Shown here one piece after another: positions 1-8,205 of a DNA stretch of 64,000 bases. This DNA comes from JASJAR01 sp038530285 (lineage in GTDB: Bacteria; Pseudomonadota; Alphaproteobacteria; Rhodobacterales; Rhodobacteraceae). The stretch's first letter is position 1. Each line of letters begins with the position of its first letter. The translations under genes were made by a program, and so were the position numbers. The DNA lies in contig JBCBCY010000005.1 of assembly GCA_038530285.1 (NCBI GenBank), forward strand, positions 1 to 64,000, in the 5' to 3' direction. Below the pieces are notes generated by a model, which saw only the letters and a program-made list of their open reading frames with translations, ran no database searches and was not told the origin of the DNA.

Positions 1-73
<73 letters not shown>

Positions 74-76
74 CCG

Positions 77-520
77 CTAGCCGTAAAGCTCAGCCGCGCG
101 GCGTTCAAACGCCCGGACGATCCGCTGCATCGCATCTTCAAAGAACAAGCCGGCCGCCGCGCCCAGGACCTTGTTTTTGAATTCGAAATCCACAAAGAAC
201 CTGACGTCCGTGCCGCCGTTCTCGCCCGCCCCGAACTCCCAGACAGAGCGCATATGCGAAAACGGACCATCGATATATTCGGTTTCAATCCGCTGTTTGG
301 GCGTCAGGATCACCCGGCTGCCGAACCGTTCGCGAAAGACTTTGAACGAAATCACCAGATCCGCCAGAACCTCAACCCGGTCGCCCTTTTCGACCCGGCT
401 GCGTTCGCGCGCCGCCGCACACCACGGCAGGAAGGCCGGGTAAGACGGCACATCGGCGACCAGCGCATACATCTGGTCGGGCGTGTAAGGTAAAAACCGG
501 GTTTCAGAATGCGTGGTCAT
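77..520 (-). CDS. COQ10/RatA-like START-domain protein (SRPBCC fold)
   Basis: This 147-residue protein has the usual length and pattern of the bacterial polyketide cyclase/COQ10 family: an N-terminal segment ending in FLPWC, a central run of beta strands and a C-terminal amphipathic helix (FFEDAMQRIVRAFERRA). Relatives bind ubiquinone-like lipids (COQ10) or are named RatA after the E. coli protein reported to act on ribosome association. In alphaproteobacteria the COQ10 role is the more likely one, but this is inference. It is divergent from hpt with a 69-base gap. The stop codon lies five bases after the poly-C run, so the gene is complete. Confidence 0.88.
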   Translation of the reverse strand: MTTHSETRFLPYTPDQMYALVADVPSYPAFLPWCAAARERSRVEKGDRVEVLADLVISFKVFRERFGSRVILTPKQRIETEYIDGPFSHMRSVWEFGAGENGGTDVRFFVDFEFKNKVLGAAAGLFFEDAMQRIVRAFERRAAELYG

Positions 521-589
521 CTCGGGGCCATGCGTTTAAAGTCCGCTCGTAACGCTAACAAGCCAAAACTCCGTTAAGGCGAAGACATC

Positions 590-1123
590 GTGACGCAGCC
601 CTATACCATCGACGCTTTGATCTCGGCCAAGGCCATTGCCGCCCGGATCGAAGACCTTGCGGCCGAGATTTCGGCGATGTTCGAAGACACCGAAAAGCTG
701 GTTGTGGTGGGGCTTTTGCGCGGGTCTTTCGTGTTCATTGCAGACCTGGTGCGCGAGATTGACCTGAACGTGGAAGTCGATTTCATGGAAGCGTCTTCTT
801 ACGGCGACGCGATGGAAAGTTCGCGCGAAGTGCGCATCCTGAAAGACCTGACAGGGTCGATTGAAGGCCGCGATGTGTTGGTCGTGGAAGACCTTGTCGA
901 CACCGGCCACACCCTAAGCCATGTGGTGCGCCTGTTGCGGTCGCGCAGCCCGCGCCAGTTGGAAACCATCGCGCTCTTGGACAAACCGGCCCGCCGCGAA
1001 GTGTCGTTCAAAGCGACCTGGACGGGCTTTGAAATCCCCGATGAGTTCGTGGTGGGCTACGGGATTGATTATGCCCAACGCAACCGCAACCTGCCTTATA
1101 TCGGCAAGGTGCGCTTTACCTGA
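590..1123 (+). CDS. hpt: Hypoxanthine phosphoribosyltransferase
   Basis: Purine salvage enzyme that joins hypoxanthine (and often guanine) to PRPP to give IMP or GMP in the cytoplasm. The 177-residue length fits the family. The PRPP-binding loop is seen as VVEDLVDTGHTL at about residues 102-113, and the pyrophosphate loop as GLLRGSFVF near residue 42. The start is GTG, with a purine-rich AAGGCGAAGA just before it. Two more purine genes (guaA, guaB) and a uric acid catabolism gene lie elsewhere in the window. A repeat element follows the stop codon directly. Confidence 0.93.
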   Translation: MTQPYTIDALISAKAIAARIEDLAAEISAMFEDTEKLVVVGLLRGSFVFIADLVREIDLNVEVDFMEASSYGDAMESSREVRILKDLTGSIEGRDVLVVEDLVDTGHTLSHVVRLLRSRSPRQLETIALLDKPARREVSFKATWTGFEIPDEFVVGYGIDYAQRNRNLPYIGKVRFT

Positions 1124-1168
1124 AAGCGCACTCCGAAAAGTGGGCACCGGTTTTCGGGCGAATTGCGC
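1124..1168. repeat. Intergenic repeat element, copy 1 (19-base core)
   Basis: A 45-base element fills the convergent gap between hpt and lipA. Its core, read on the minus strand at 1158-1140, is CCCGAAAACCGGTGCCCAC. It is identical to the core of a second element at 22864-22911. Both copies are bordered by a GCGCAAT/GCGCAAAT-like end and a GCGCTTT end. Similar sequence seems common between genes in alphaproteobacteria, but I could not check that here. Confidence 0.75.
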
Positions 1169-1177
1169 AAAACATAA

Positions 1178-2122
1178 TCAGGCCAGCTCTGCCTGCCGAG
1201 CGGCGCGGAGGCGCGCAAAGTCATCACCGGCATGGTACGACGACCGGGTCAGCGGCGTGGACGACACCATGGAAAACCCCTTGCCCCAGGCGGCCTTGGC
1301 ATAGGCCTCAAACTCGGCCGGCTCCACAAAACGGTCCACGACATGGTGTTTCGGTGTCGGTTGCAGGTATTGGCCGATGGTCAGAAAATCGACATCGGCC
1401 GCCCGCATATCATCCATCACCTGCAGGACCGACTGGCGGTCTTCGCCAAGGCCCACCATGATGCCGGACTTTGTGAAGGTCGCCGGGTCGAGCTCTTTCA
1501 CCCGCTGGAGAAGCCGCAAGGAATGAAAGTACCGCGCGCCGGGGCGCACTTCGGGATAAAGGCCCGGCACGGTTTCAAGGTTGTGGTTGAACACATCAGG
1601 GCGCGCGTCCAGCACGGTTTCCAGCGCATCGGGGCCGCATTTCAGGAAATCCGGTGTCAGGATTTCGATGGTGGTTTCGGGCGCACGGTGGCGGATCGCG
1701 CGGATGGTCTGGGCGAAATGCGCGGCCCCGCCATCGGCCAGATCATCGCGGTCGACGGATGTGATCACCACGTGGTTCAGGCCCAGCTTTTGCACCGCAT
1801 GGGCCACGCGGCCCGGCTCGAACGTGTCCAAGGCATCAGGCCGGCCGGTGGCGACATTGCAAAAGGTGCACCCGCGCGTGCAGATTTCGCCCATGATCAT
1901 CATCGTGGCATGGCCCTGGGACCAGCATTCGCCCACATTCGGGCAGCCCGCTTCCTGGCACACGGTCACCAGATCGTTGTCGCGAATGATGTCGCGCGTG
2001 GCTTCATAGCCTGCGCCTGAGGGCGCGCGCACCTTGATCCAACCGGGTTTTTTCGGCTGTGTGGTGCTGGCGCGGTGTGCCTTTTCAGGGTGACGCTCGG
2101 TCGGGATTTTCAGGTCGCGCAT
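1178..2122 (-). CDS. lipA: Lipoyl synthase
   Basis: Radical-SAM enzyme that inserts two sulfur atoms into octanoylated E2 and H proteins, completing lipoate biosynthesis. Both iron-sulfur motifs are visible: the N-terminal C-x4-C-x5-C of the auxiliary cluster (CQEAGCPNVGEC) and the radical-SAM CTRGCTFC. The C terminus carries the expected STPLTRSSYHAG. I start at MRDLKIPTERHPEKAH (314 residues), which is how close family members begin. The frame stays open for 61 more codons upstream, but that stretch has no family similarity and crosses a terminator hairpin. Confidence 0.95.
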   Translation of the reverse strand: MRDLKIPTERHPEKAHRASTTQPKKPGWIKVRAPSGAGYEATRDIIRDNDLVTVCQEAGCPNVGECWSQGHATMMIMGEICTRGCTFCNVATGRPDALDTFEPGRVAHAVQKLGLNHVVITSVDRDDLADGGAAHFAQTIRAIRHRAPETTIEILTPDFLKCGPDALETVLDARPDVFNHNLETVPGLYPEVRPGARYFHSLRLLQRVKELDPATFTKSGIMVGLGEDRQSVLQVMDDMRAADVDFLTIGQYLQPTPKHHVVDRFVEPAEFEAYAKAAWGKGFSMVSSTPLTRSSYHAGDDFARLRAARQAELA

Positions 2123-2217
2123 CTGGGCCTCATGCATTTCAGCCAACATGGCAAACCCAAAGGCGAAAAACCAGCACCTGCCGCGATTTGCCGCTATGCG
2201 CGCGGTGCAGCCCTGAG

Positions 2218-2253
2218 AAAAAAACCGAGGGCGCCCCGGTCGGGGGCGCCCTC
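2218..2253 (-). terminator. Intrinsic terminator for the DUF6456 gene
   Basis: A perfect 11-base-pair stem, GAGGGCGCCCC at 2227-2237 with its complement at 2243-2253, has a 5-base loop. Read on the minus strand it is followed by seven T after two G. It lies between the end of the 2372-3484 gene and the lipA start, so it should stop transcription from the former. Confidence 0.85.
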
Positions 2254-2371
2254 TACCACAGACCGGGGTGAAGGGGAGGAAGGCCTGCAGCACCTCGTAA
2301 AACACAAACCTTGGGCGTGCGCCGATGCGTTGGTCAAAGGACCGGTGCCGCCCTGACGGGTGCGGGTCCGC

Positions 2372-3484
2372 TCAGCCAATCATCGGAGACCAGCCGCTTT
2401 CGCTTTCATCGTAATGCCGCTTGAGGCGCTGCAGCGCGATCCGCAGCACGATCTTTCCCGACCGCGCCGCCCAGCCCATGCGCCGTTCAACCGCTTCCAT
2501 CCCTTCAAGGAAACAACAGGTCCGGAGCGCCACATCCGCAAGGCCCGGGCCGAGATCGGCCAGCGCATTCTGCACCCTTTCGCGGGCCGCTTGCGGGCCA
2601 GACGCCGGGCCGGACCCGGCAGACGCAGGTTTATCGCCCGAAGACAAGAACCGTTCCCAGTTCTGCGTCACCCGCGGCCCCATTTGGGCAAGCTCAAAAT
2701 CCTCACGCAGCCGTTCACCGGCCGCAACCAGTTCAGGCGTCAAGAACGGCTGGCCGGAACGGTCTTTGCGGCGCGACAGCAATTGCAGCGGGCTTTCGGA
2801 CAGATTGAAGCGTGTCCGGGTCTTGGCGGCGCCCGTGCCAACCTCGCGTTCATCGTAATCGCGGTGCTGATCGCCAAAGGGATCGGGGGCGGCCCCCTCG
2901 CCTGCCTTTTCGGCCGCATCGGCGGACAAAATCCGCTTCAACGCCGACCGGCCTGTCGCGGTGATGGTGTATCGGTTGATCCGGCCGGTGGTTTTACACG
3001 ACAACCATTCCTTCAGGGCCATGGCTTCGGCCACTGCCCGGTCGACCACAGCCGTGCGCACGGTGCGGCCATCTGCGGTGTCACGCACCACGACCGCGCT
3101 TTCCATGTCACGGGCCACCGCCAGGCAGGCGCCGGGTTCTGACAACCGCCGCAACACCCGGCGCGCTTCGCGTTCGATGGTGTCGTCATCGGGGACTGCC
3201 GATTTCAGGTTAAACTGTTCACTCACTTTGGAATGCCCTCCAATTCCGTTTGGCGCGTCCCAGCCGAGCCGGCGCAATCCGGCATCGACGAGAAGATCGT
3301 CGCGCAAATTCTCCATACGCCTGACCCGGCGCAACATAGTTGAGGCATGGCAGCCGTCTTCCCGGGCCAAGGCCCGGATCGAACGACCCCGGACCGTATG
3401 GGCGACATAGGCCCAAGCCGAGTTCGGAACCCACACTGGGTTAGGCCCCGAAAAAGTCGGAGTATGTTTTTCAGCCTTCCTCAC
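2372..3484 (-). CDS. DUF6456 helix-turn-helix protein
   Basis: A 370-residue protein with a probable DNA-binding N terminus: the segment SIRALAREDGCHASTMLRRVRR at about residues 35-56 reads as a helix-turn-helix. A second module follows (about 100-185) and a C-terminal module (about 225-370, with PLQLLSRRKDRSG and GQPFLTPELVAAGERLREDF) that I recognise as DUF6456 of Rhodobacterales. Its function is not known to me. The start is four bases from a DnaA-box-like word, and the divergent promoter region carries tandem repeats. Its own strong terminator follows it. Confidence 0.75.
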   Translation of the reverse strand: MRKAEKHTPTFSGPNPVWVPNSAWAYVAHTVRGRSIRALAREDGCHASTMLRRVRRMENLRDDLLVDAGLRRLGWDAPNGIGGHSKVSEQFNLKSAVPDDDTIEREARRVLRRLSEPGACLAVARDMESAVVVRDTADGRTVRTAVVDRAVAEAMALKEWLSCKTTGRINRYTITATGRSALKRILSADAAEKAGEGAAPDPFGDQHRDYDEREVGTGAAKTRTRFNLSESPLQLLSRRKDRSGQPFLTPELVAAGERLREDFELAQMGPRVTQNWERFLSSGDKPASAGSGPASGPQAARERVQNALADLGPGLADVALRTCCFLEGMEAVERRMGWAARSGKIVLRIALQRLKRHYDESESGWSPMIG

Positions 3485-3487
3485 GCT

Positions 3488-3660
3488 TTATCCACCCATG
3501 CGAGCGTTCGAGTAATACAACTTTGGGTTGTAAACCTTACCAGAACGTTAATACACGGGCCGTGCATCCACATTCTCAATAAAGTGTAAACGACTGAAAA
3601 CGGGACCGAACGTAGGGTTATCAACAGACGCAACAGGGACCGAACGGTGGTTATCCCTGG
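3488..3660. promoter_or_regulatory. Divergent promoter region with DnaA-box-like words and a tandem 34-base repeat
   Basis: Three same-strand words resemble the DnaA box TTATCCACA: TTATCCACC at 3488-3496 (8 of 9), TTATCAACA at 3618-3626 (8 of 9) and TTATCCCTG at 3651-3659 (6 of 9). The last two sit at the ends of two tandem units that begin with GGGACCGAACG at 3602 and 3636, giving a 34-base period. A near-match to the CtrA site, TTAC-N7-TTAA, lies at 3537-3551. The words are seen directly; binding by DnaA or CtrA is inference. Confidence 0.5.
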
Positions 3661-3688
3661 ACACCAAGAACAACCTAAAGGTGTAGTG

Positions 3689-3970
3689 ATGACAAATCGA
3701 CTTGATGTGCTTTCGACCTTGCGCCGCCCGCGGCTTTTGATCTCGGCGGCCCGTTTCGGGCTTGCCGATTATGACCGGTCGCGCGATCTGAAACGCCTGT
3801 TCCAGGCCGCTGCGCCGTCGCCGGCACATGCGGTCGACAAGCTGATCGACGAAGAGGCGACGCTGGAAGAAACCCGAAAAACAGGGGCTGCGACCTATTC
3901 TATCGCGCGGCATGTGGATGTGCTGATCGCGCTGATGAGCGAAGCCCAGATGCTGCGCCGCGCCACCTAG
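3689..3970 (+). CDS. DUF6477-like small protein
   Basis: A 93-residue protein beginning MTNRLDVLSTLRRPRLL. It is rich in Arg and Leu and reads as mostly helical, without signal peptide or membrane segment. It resembles the small Rhodobacteraceae family DUF6477, whose members start with a similar LRRPRLL...AARFGL pattern; function unknown. The upstream ATG at 3689 is preferred over an earlier start 42 bases upstream because the family resemblance starts there. It ends 3 bases from the convergent methyltransferase gene. Confidence 0.65.
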   Translation: MTNRLDVLSTLRRPRLLISAARFGLADYDRSRDLKRLFQAAAPSPAHAVDKLIDEEATLEETRKTGAATYSIARHVDVLIALMSEAQMLRRAT

Positions 3971-3973
3971 GGC

Positions 3974-5515
3974 CTAGGTGAAGGCGTCTGGCATCTCAGA
4001 CTTGCGGCGCGCCACGTAATCCTCAAGCGCGCCCTTGATCCCCGGATCGAGGGCGGGCGCGTGATATTCAGCCAACAGCCTGCGCACCCTGTCGGCGGCC
4101 AGGGCTTGCGCGTCACGCGCCCCTTCTTCGGACCAGGTTTCATAGGTTTTGTAATCCAGAACCTCAGACCGCCAGAAGGCCGCTTCAAAATTGCGATAGG
4201 TATGGGCGGCACCGAAGTAATTCGCCCCCTCGCCACCGCGCACGTCGCGAATCGCATCCATGGCCTGGGATTCCTCATCCATTGGCACGCCTTCGGCGAA
4301 TTTGGCCAGAACGCCCAGCTGGTCGGCATCCAGAACGAACTTTTCAAAGCTGGCCACCAGCCCACCTTCCAGCCAGCCTGCGGCATGGAGCATGAAGTTC
4401 ACCCCCGACAGCAGGGCCGAGTTGAGCGAGTTGGATGTTTCATACCCCGCCTGGGCATCGGGCAGTTTGGCGCCACAAAACGACCCGCCAGACCGGTAGG
4501 GCAGACCCAGACGGCGCGCGAGCTGCCCCGCCCCATAGGTGATTTGGGCCGCCTCAGGCGTGCCGAAGGTCGGCGCGCCCGACCCCATATCGGTCGAGGT
4601 CACGAAGGCGCCAAAGATCACCGGGGCCCCGGGTTGGATCAGCTGGGAATAGGCCACCGCCGCCAGAACCTCTGCCAGAACCTGGGCCAGCGTGCCTGCG
4701 ACACTGACTGGGCTCATCGCGCCGCCGACAATAAAGGGCGACAGAATCGTGGCTTGGTTGGTGCGGGCATAAACCTCCAAAGCGCCGATCATCGTGGCAT
4801 CAAACGTCAGGGGCGAGTTGATGTTGATGAGCGAGGTCATTACCGTGCGCCCGTCCAGCCCGCCAAACAGGATGTCGGCCATATCAACCGAATCCTGCGC
4901 GCGGCTGGGGTCGGTCACATCGCCCATGAAGGGTTTGTCCGACAGGGTCATATGCGCAAGCAGCATATCGAAATGGCGCTTGTTCACCGCGATGTCGGTG
5001 GGTTCGCACAGCCGCCCGCCCGAATGGTGCAGGTGTTTGGACATATAGGCCAGGCGCACGAAATTCCGGAAATCCTCAATCGTGCCGTAGCGGCGCCCGC
5101 CACCCAGATCGCGCACAAAGGGCGGACCATAGACCGGCGCCAGCACCAGATTGGGCCCGCCGATCTCGACGTTGCGGTCGGGGTTGCGGGCGTGTTGGGT
5201 AAACCGCGATGGCGCTGTGGCGGCCAGTTTGCGCGCCAGCCCGCGGGGGATGTGCACCCGGTCCTCAACCACATCGGCGCCTGCGTCTTTCCAGCGCTTT
5301 AGGGCCTCGGGATTGTCGGCAAAGACCACGCCCACCTCTTCGAGGACGGTTTCTGCATTGGCCTCGATGATCTCCAACGCCTCTTCGTTGAGGATTTCAA
5401 GGTTCGGGATATTGCGTTCGATGAACCGGGCGGCTTCGATCTTGGGCGCTGTGCGTTCGGCCCGGCGCGCGGCCCCTCCGCCTGCCCGGCGACGTTTTGC
5501 AGAAGCGTCTGACAT
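3974..5515 (-). CDS. Trimethylamine methyltransferase family (MttB-like) protein, non-pyrrolysine type
   Basis: A 513-residue protein matching the MttB superfamily along its whole length (YGPPFVRDLGGGRRYGT, HHSGGRLCEPTDIAV, GGAMSPVSVAGTLAQVLAE). Archaeal MttB uses pyrrolysine encoded by an in-frame UAG; here there is none, so this belongs to the non-pyrrolysine branch. Members of that branch demethylate quaternary amines such as glycine betaine and pass the methyl group to a corrinoid protein. No corrinoid protein, corrinoid activase or second methyltransferase is adjacent, so the substrate cannot be named. I start at MSDASAKRRR rather than four codons upstream. The first 30 residues are Arg/Ala-rich. 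Confidence 0.85.
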   Translation of the reverse strand: MSDASAKRRRAGGGAARRAERTAPKIEAARFIERNIPNLEILNEEALEIIEANAETVLEEVGVVFADNPEALKRWKDAGADVVEDRVHIPRGLARKLAATAPSRFTQHARNPDRNVEIGGPNLVLAPVYGPPFVRDLGGGRRYGTIEDFRNFVRLAYMSKHLHHSGGRLCEPTDIAVNKRHFDMLLAHMTLSDKPFMGDVTDPSRAQDSVDMADILFGGLDGRTVMTSLININSPLTFDATMIGALEVYARTNQATILSPFIVGGAMSPVSVAGTLAQVLAEVLAAVAYSQLIQPGAPVIFGAFVTSTDMGSGAPTFGTPEAAQITYGAGQLARRLGLPYRSGGSFCGAKLPDAQAGYETSNSLNSALLSGVNFMLHAAGWLEGGLVASFEKFVLDADQLGVLAKFAEGVPMDEESQAMDAIRDVRGGEGANYFGAAHTYRNFEAAFWRSEVLDYKTYETWSEEGARDAQALAADRVRRLLAEYHAPALDPGIKGALEDYVARRKSEMPDAFT

Positions 5516-5668
5516 GGCCTTCCTCACATTCGGTGCCTGACCCTAGCGCGGTTGGCGCCGTCGGTTTGCGCGATTTGCGGCCATTCGCGCCCCCTAACGA
5601 CATTGCGGCCTGCGCCCAGGCGCGAACCTGCCCTTGCACCTTTGTCTGCGACTGCCTAATCGAACGCC

Positions 5669-7243
5669 ATGACATCCATGCCTCACGACCTTTGCCTGAT
5701 CATTGATTTCGGCAGCCAGGTGACCCAGCTGATCGCCCGGCGCCTGCGCGAACTGAACGTCTATGCCGAAATCCACCCGTTCCAATCGGTGACGGCCGAA
5801 ACCCTTGCGACACTGGCGCCCAGGGCCGTGATCTTGTCGGGTGGTCCCGCCAGCGTGGTCCATGACGGGTCGCCGCGCCCGCCGGCAGAGGTGTTCGAGC
5901 TTGGCGTGCCGATCTTGGGCATTTGCTACGGCCAGCAGGTGATGATGGAGATGCTGGGCGGCACGGTCGAAGGCGGCAAGATCTCCGGCGGGGGTGGCAC
6001 GGCCGAGTTTGGCCGCGCCTTCGTGGCCCAGAACGGCACCCTGCCCCTGCTCGATGGCTGGTTTGACGCCGGCGACGAACAGGTCTGGATGTCGCACGGC
6101 GACCATGTGGCGAAACTGGCGCCTGGGTTTGATGTCTTTGGCACCTCGCCCAATGCGCCCTATGCGGTGACAGCCGACACCGCGCGCAACTTTTATGCCG
6201 TGCAATTCCACCCAGAAGTGCACCACACGCCGAAAGGGGCCAAGCTATACGAAAACTTCGCGCGTGCCGCCGGGTTCAAGGGCGATTGGACGATGGGCGC
6301 CTACCGTGAGGAAGCCATCGCCAAGATCCGCGCCGAAGTGGGCGACGCACAAGTCATCTGTGCTTTGTCGGGTGGGGTGGACAGCTCGGTCGCTGCGGTC
6401 TTGATCCACGAAGCCATCGGCGAGCAGCTGACCTGCGTTTTCGTCGACCACGGGCTGTTGCGCCAAGGCGAAGGCGCCGAGGTTGTGGCCATGTTCCGCG
6501 ATCATTACAACATGCCGCTTATTCACGCCGAAGAGCAGGACCGGTTTATCGATGCGCTTGAAGGGGTCGCCGACCCCGAGGTGAAACGCAAGACCATCGG
6601 CAAGCTGTTCATTGATGTGTTCCAGGAGAAGGCCGACGCCATCGAAGGGGCAGCCTTTCTGGCCCAGGGCACGCTGTATCCAGACGTGATCGAAAGCGTG
6701 TCGTTTTCGGGCGGGCCATCCGTGACGATCAAATCGCACCACAATGTCGGGGGCTTGCCCGAAAAGATGGGGCTGAAACTGGTCGAACCCCTGCGCGAAT
6801 TGTTCAAAGACGAGGTGCGCGCGCTGGGCCGTGAATTGGGCCTGCCGCAAAGCTTCATCGGGCGCCATCCCTTCCCGGGGCCGGGTCTGGCGATCCGCTG
6901 CCCCGGTGAGATCACGCGCGCCAAGCTTGAGATCCTGCGCGCGGCTGATGCGGTCTATATCGACCAGATCCGCCGCCACGGGCTTTATGACGACATCTGG
7001 CAGGCCTTCGCGGCGCTGTTGCCGGTGCGCACGGTCGGTGTGATGGGCGATGGGCGGACCTATGATTACGCCTGCGCGTTGCGCGCGGTGACGTCCGTGG
7101 ATGGGATGACGGCGGATTACTATCCGTTTTCCCATGAATTTTTGGGCGAAACCGCAACGCGGATCATCAATGAGGTGCCCGGCATCAACCGGGTGACCTA
7201 TGATATCACCTCAAAACCCCCCGGCACGATCGAATGGGAGTGA
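5669..7243 (+). CDS. guaA: GMP synthase (glutamine-hydrolysing)
   Basis: Converts XMP to GMP using ATP and glutamine. The 524-residue protein has the N-terminal glutamine amidotransferase domain with nucleophile Cys in GICYGQQ (about residue 88) and the His-Glu pair in VQFHPEV. The ATP pyrophosphatase domain has the PP-loop SGGVDSS (about 233). The C-terminal dimerisation domain ends TYDITSKPPGTIEWE as in the family. An internal start at MPHDLC, three codons later, is also possible. guaB lies at 39.9-41.3 kb on the opposite strand. Confidence 0.97.
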   Translation: MTSMPHDLCLIIDFGSQVTQLIARRLRELNVYAEIHPFQSVTAETLATLAPRAVILSGGPASVVHDGSPRPPAEVFELGVPILGICYGQQVMMEMLGGTVEGGKISGGGGTAEFGRAFVAQNGTLPLLDGWFDAGDEQVWMSHGDHVAKLAPGFDVFGTSPNAPYAVTADTARNFYAVQFHPEVHHTPKGAKLYENFARAAGFKGDWTMGAYREEAIAKIRAEVGDAQVICALSGGVDSSVAAVLIHEAIGEQLTCVFVDHGLLRQGEGAEVVAMFRDHYNMPLIHAEEQDRFIDALEGVADPEVKRKTIGKLFIDVFQEKADAIEGAAFLAQGTLYPDVIESVSFSGGPSVTIKSHHNVGGLPEKMGLKLVEPLRELFKDEVRALGRELGLPQSFIGRHPFPGPGLAIRCPGEITRAKLEILRAADAVYIDQIRRHGLYDDIWQAFAALLPVRTVGVMGDGRTYDYACALRAVTSVDGMTADYYPFSHEFLGETATRIINEVPGINRVTYDITSKPPGTIEWE

Positions 7244-7277
7244 CAACGCGGCCAAGAGTTGGAAAAACCGGTGCGTG

Positions 7278-7541
7278 ATGAGACGGTTTTTCCTGTTGGT
7301 AATCTGCCTGACCTTGGCCCTGCCCGGGCCAGCCCAGACCCGCGAAGATGCCTTTGCGCAGGTTCTGGGCACCGGGGCCGAGGGTTTGGTGATGGAATAT
7401 TGGGTCACGCCTGACAGATTGGCCCATTCCCAGCCGCTTCAGCTTCTCGCGCCCGAGGTTTATGCCAAAGCCAGAACACTGGTGCGCGACGCCGATGTCT
7501 CGGGCGCCTTTCCGATCTTGCAGTGCAGCACCCCCCAGTGA
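7278..7541 (+). CDS. Small secreted protein, function unknown
   Basis: The predicted 87-residue protein starts MRRFFLLVICLTLALPGPAQT, a clear signal peptide with cleavage near residue 20. The mature part is short, with one Cys near the C terminus (ILQCSTPQ). The frame is open 26 codons further upstream, overlapping the guaA end, but the ATG at 7278 places the signal peptide correctly. It lies between guaA and a YdcF-like gene on the same strand. I do not recognise a family. Confidence 0.5.
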   Translation: MRRFFLLVICLTLALPGPAQTREDAFAQVLGTGAEGLVMEYWVTPDRLAHSQPLQLLAPEVYAKARTLVRDADVSGAFPILQCSTPQ

Positions 7542-7566
7542 TGTATAACTCGGGTCGCAGCGTTTC

Positions 7567-8205
7567 ATGATCGGGGTTCTTCGACGCCTTATCGTTCTGG
7601 GCCTGCTCGTCTACCTGATCGGCCAGGCGTTCACAGGCCTGCGCGTGTTGACCTACGCCGACCCTGCGCCCATCCCCCAAGTCGCCACGATTGTGGTGCT
7701 GTCGGGGCCCTGGACCGCGCCGGACGCGCCCATCGGCGAAACCCGTCAGCGCGTCGCGAAAGGTGGCGAACTTTGGCAGGCCGGTCTGGCCCCGCGCATC
7801 GTGATGTCCGGCGGTGGCACCCGGGCCATCAACGGGCCGGGCGATGCCGCCTTCATGGCGGATTATGCTCGAAGTTTGGGCGTGCCGGACGACCCAATTG
7901 TCATCGAACCCGCGTCGCATTCAACCTTGCAAAACGCCTGGCTGACCGCGCGCTTGCCAGATGTCGACCCCCGCCAGCCGATCGTGCTGGTCACGCATCG
8001 CTACCATCTGCCCCGCGCGGTGGCCTCGTTCCGCTGGGCGGGGTTCACCGATATCACGCCGGTCGCGGCCGCCCCGGCCCCGTTTCAGAGCGTTCATGCC
8101 CTTGAAGGGGTCAAATGGCCCCTCAATATCGCCCGCGCGGCCGGCGCTTCCCTTGCCGGGGCATTCGCGGTACCCGAGGCCGATGTCCTCCCCTGGCTTC
8201 AATAA
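7567..8205 (+). CDS. YdcF/ElyC-like DUF218 protein
   Basis: A 212-residue protein with one N-terminal membrane segment (residues about 5-25) followed by a DUF218 domain: IVVLSG, a basic RVAKGGELW, the glycine-rich VMSGGG, then ASHSTLQNAW and LVTHRYHLPRA. In E. coli, ElyC affects undecaprenyl phosphate recycling and YdcF binds SAM; most homologues have no proven role. The exposed domain should face the periplasm. Its 3' end overlaps the start of the next gene by 23 bases in another frame, so the two are probably cotranslated. Confidence 0.82.
   Translation: MIGVLRRLIVLGLLVYLIGQAFTGLRVLTYADPAPIPQVATIVVLSGPWTAPDAPIGETRQRVAKGGELWQAGLAPRIVMSGGGTRAINGPGDAAFMADYARSLGVPDDPIVIEPASHSTLQNAWLTARLPDVDPRQPIVLVTHRYHLPRAVASFRWAGFTDITPVAAAPAPFQSVHALEGVKWPLNIARAAGASLAGAFAVPEADVLPWLQ

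Noticed and set aside
4061..5302. A 413-codon open frame opposite the MttB-like gene
   Set aside because: The GC-rich codon pattern of the true gene creates open antisense frames; the translation is rich in His, Arg and Gly without any family motif.
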